Assembly: GCA_009843525.1 (NCBI GenBank)
Contig: VYDH01000036.1
Location: forward strand, 186,001-250,000
Length of the DNA stretch: 64,000 bases
Reading direction: 5' to 3'
From: Acidimicrobiales bacterium
Lineage (GTDB): Bacteria; Actinomycetota; Acidimicrobiia; Acidimicrobiales; Poriferisodalaceae
Translations under genes and position numbers: made by a program
Notes under the pieces: generated by a model
Told to the model about the DNA's origin: nothing
Databases searched by the model: none
Seen by the model: only the letters and a program-made list of their open reading frames with translations
In this document: positions 63,702-64,000 of the stretch, piece after piece
How the letters are laid out: the number at the start of each line of letters is the position of its first letter
How positions within the stretch are numbered: the stretch's first letter is position 1

Positions 63702-64000
63702 GATTCGACCCATGTTCCCGCTCGGATCGCCGCTGCTGCCTGGCGCTGTGCTGCCACTGCACATCTTCGAGCCTCGGTACCGGGCGCTCGCCCGGCGATG
63801 CACCAGCAACGATGACCCATTCGGCGTCGTGATGATCGAGCGCGGCAGCGAGGTCGGCGGTGGCGATGTGCGCGCCGACATAGGTTGCCTGGCCAACATT
63901 GCCCAACACCAGGAACTGCCCGACGGACGCTGGGTGATGCTGGCCACCGGCGATCGGCGGATCAGGATCGTCGAGTGGCTGGTCGACGACCCTTACCCCC
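63688..64000 (+). CDS. LON substrate-binding-domain protein, N-terminal part (cut by window edge)
   Basis: The frame opens at GTG 63688, inside the end of the carboxypeptidase gene (14-base overlap), or at ATG 63712, and runs off the window. The first residues read M-F-P-L-G-S-P-L-L-P-G-A-V-L-P-L-H-I-F-E, then P-R-Y-R-A-L, the plain signature of the LON N-terminal (PUA-like) domain. Stand-alone LON-domain proteins of about 200 aa are common in actinomycetes; whether an ATPase follows cannot be seen. Confidence 0.85.
   Translation, partial: MQPPEIRPMFPLGSPLLPGAVLPLHIFEPRYRALARRCTSNDDPFGVVMIERGSEVGGGDVRADIGCLANIAQHQELPDGRWVMLATGDRRIRIVEWLVDDPYP

Overview
The window is about 64 kb of high-GC, densely packed chromosomal DNA. 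Frequent GTG/TTG starts, many 4-base ATGA/GTGA overlaps, a DUF222-type HNH nuclease, a TIGR03086 (mycothiol-type DinB) protein and many acyl-CoA and flavin monooxygenase genes point to a heterotrophic actinomycete, most likely of the class Acidimicrobiia. That placement is inference from gene content and style; there is no rRNA gene here. I see no IS element, integrase, prophage or CRISPR array.

Layout. (1) 1-9.1 kb: an Opp/Dpp-type peptide importer operon with three tandem paralogous substrate-binding lipoproteins (the first cut by the window edge), two permeases and two ATPases; one ATPase carries a large multi-spanning membrane insertion. (2) 9.2-14.6 kb: an unknown small protein, an inositol-monophosphatase-family enzyme, tRNA-Val(UAC), two tandem ERG4/ERG24-like membrane reductases, a peroxiredoxin-like gene whose active-site codon is an in-frame UGA followed by a SECIS-like hairpin (probable selenoprotein), an FlK-like thioesterase and a nitrobindin-like protein. 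(3) 14.7-23 kb: a Baeyer-Villiger-type monooxygenase, threonine aldolase, D-aminoacylase, flavin reductase-like protein, translation factor IF-1, enoyl-CoA hydratase and acyl-CoA dehydrogenase. (4) 23-30.4 kb: a polyamine locus, with GNAT, agmatinase, potA, potB, potC and potD in one overlapping operon and a divergent amine-oxidase-like flavoprotein. (5) 30.4-32.8 kb: MBL hydrolase, DinB-like and VOC proteins. (6) 32.8-38.8 kb: a small defence segment with McrB (duplicated N-terminal module), McrC and an HNH nuclease with a LexA/SOS-like box at its start. (7) 39-51.3 kb: YihY-type membrane protein, acyl-CoA ligase, molybdopterin oxidoreductase, MFS transporter, a large secreted metalloprotease with cell-wall-binding repeats, a Ca2+ antiporter and an IlvD/Edd dehydratase. 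(8) 51.5-56.1 kb: an acetoin-dehydrogenase-type cluster (E1 alpha, E1 beta, AcoX, E2). (9) 56.1-64 kb: acyl-CoA dehydrogenase, VOC protein, second Baeyer-Villiger-type monooxygenase, ThrH phosphatase, Prx5-like peroxiredoxin, ROK kinase with a repeat tail, PBP4-type carboxypeptidase and the start of a LON-domain protein.

Taken together the genes suggest a peptide-, polyamine- and organic-acid-scavenging aerobe with several oxygenases and thiol/selenol peroxidases. The points most worth a second look are the probable selenoprotein at 13226-13714 and the membrane-inserted ABC ATPase at 6266-7978.
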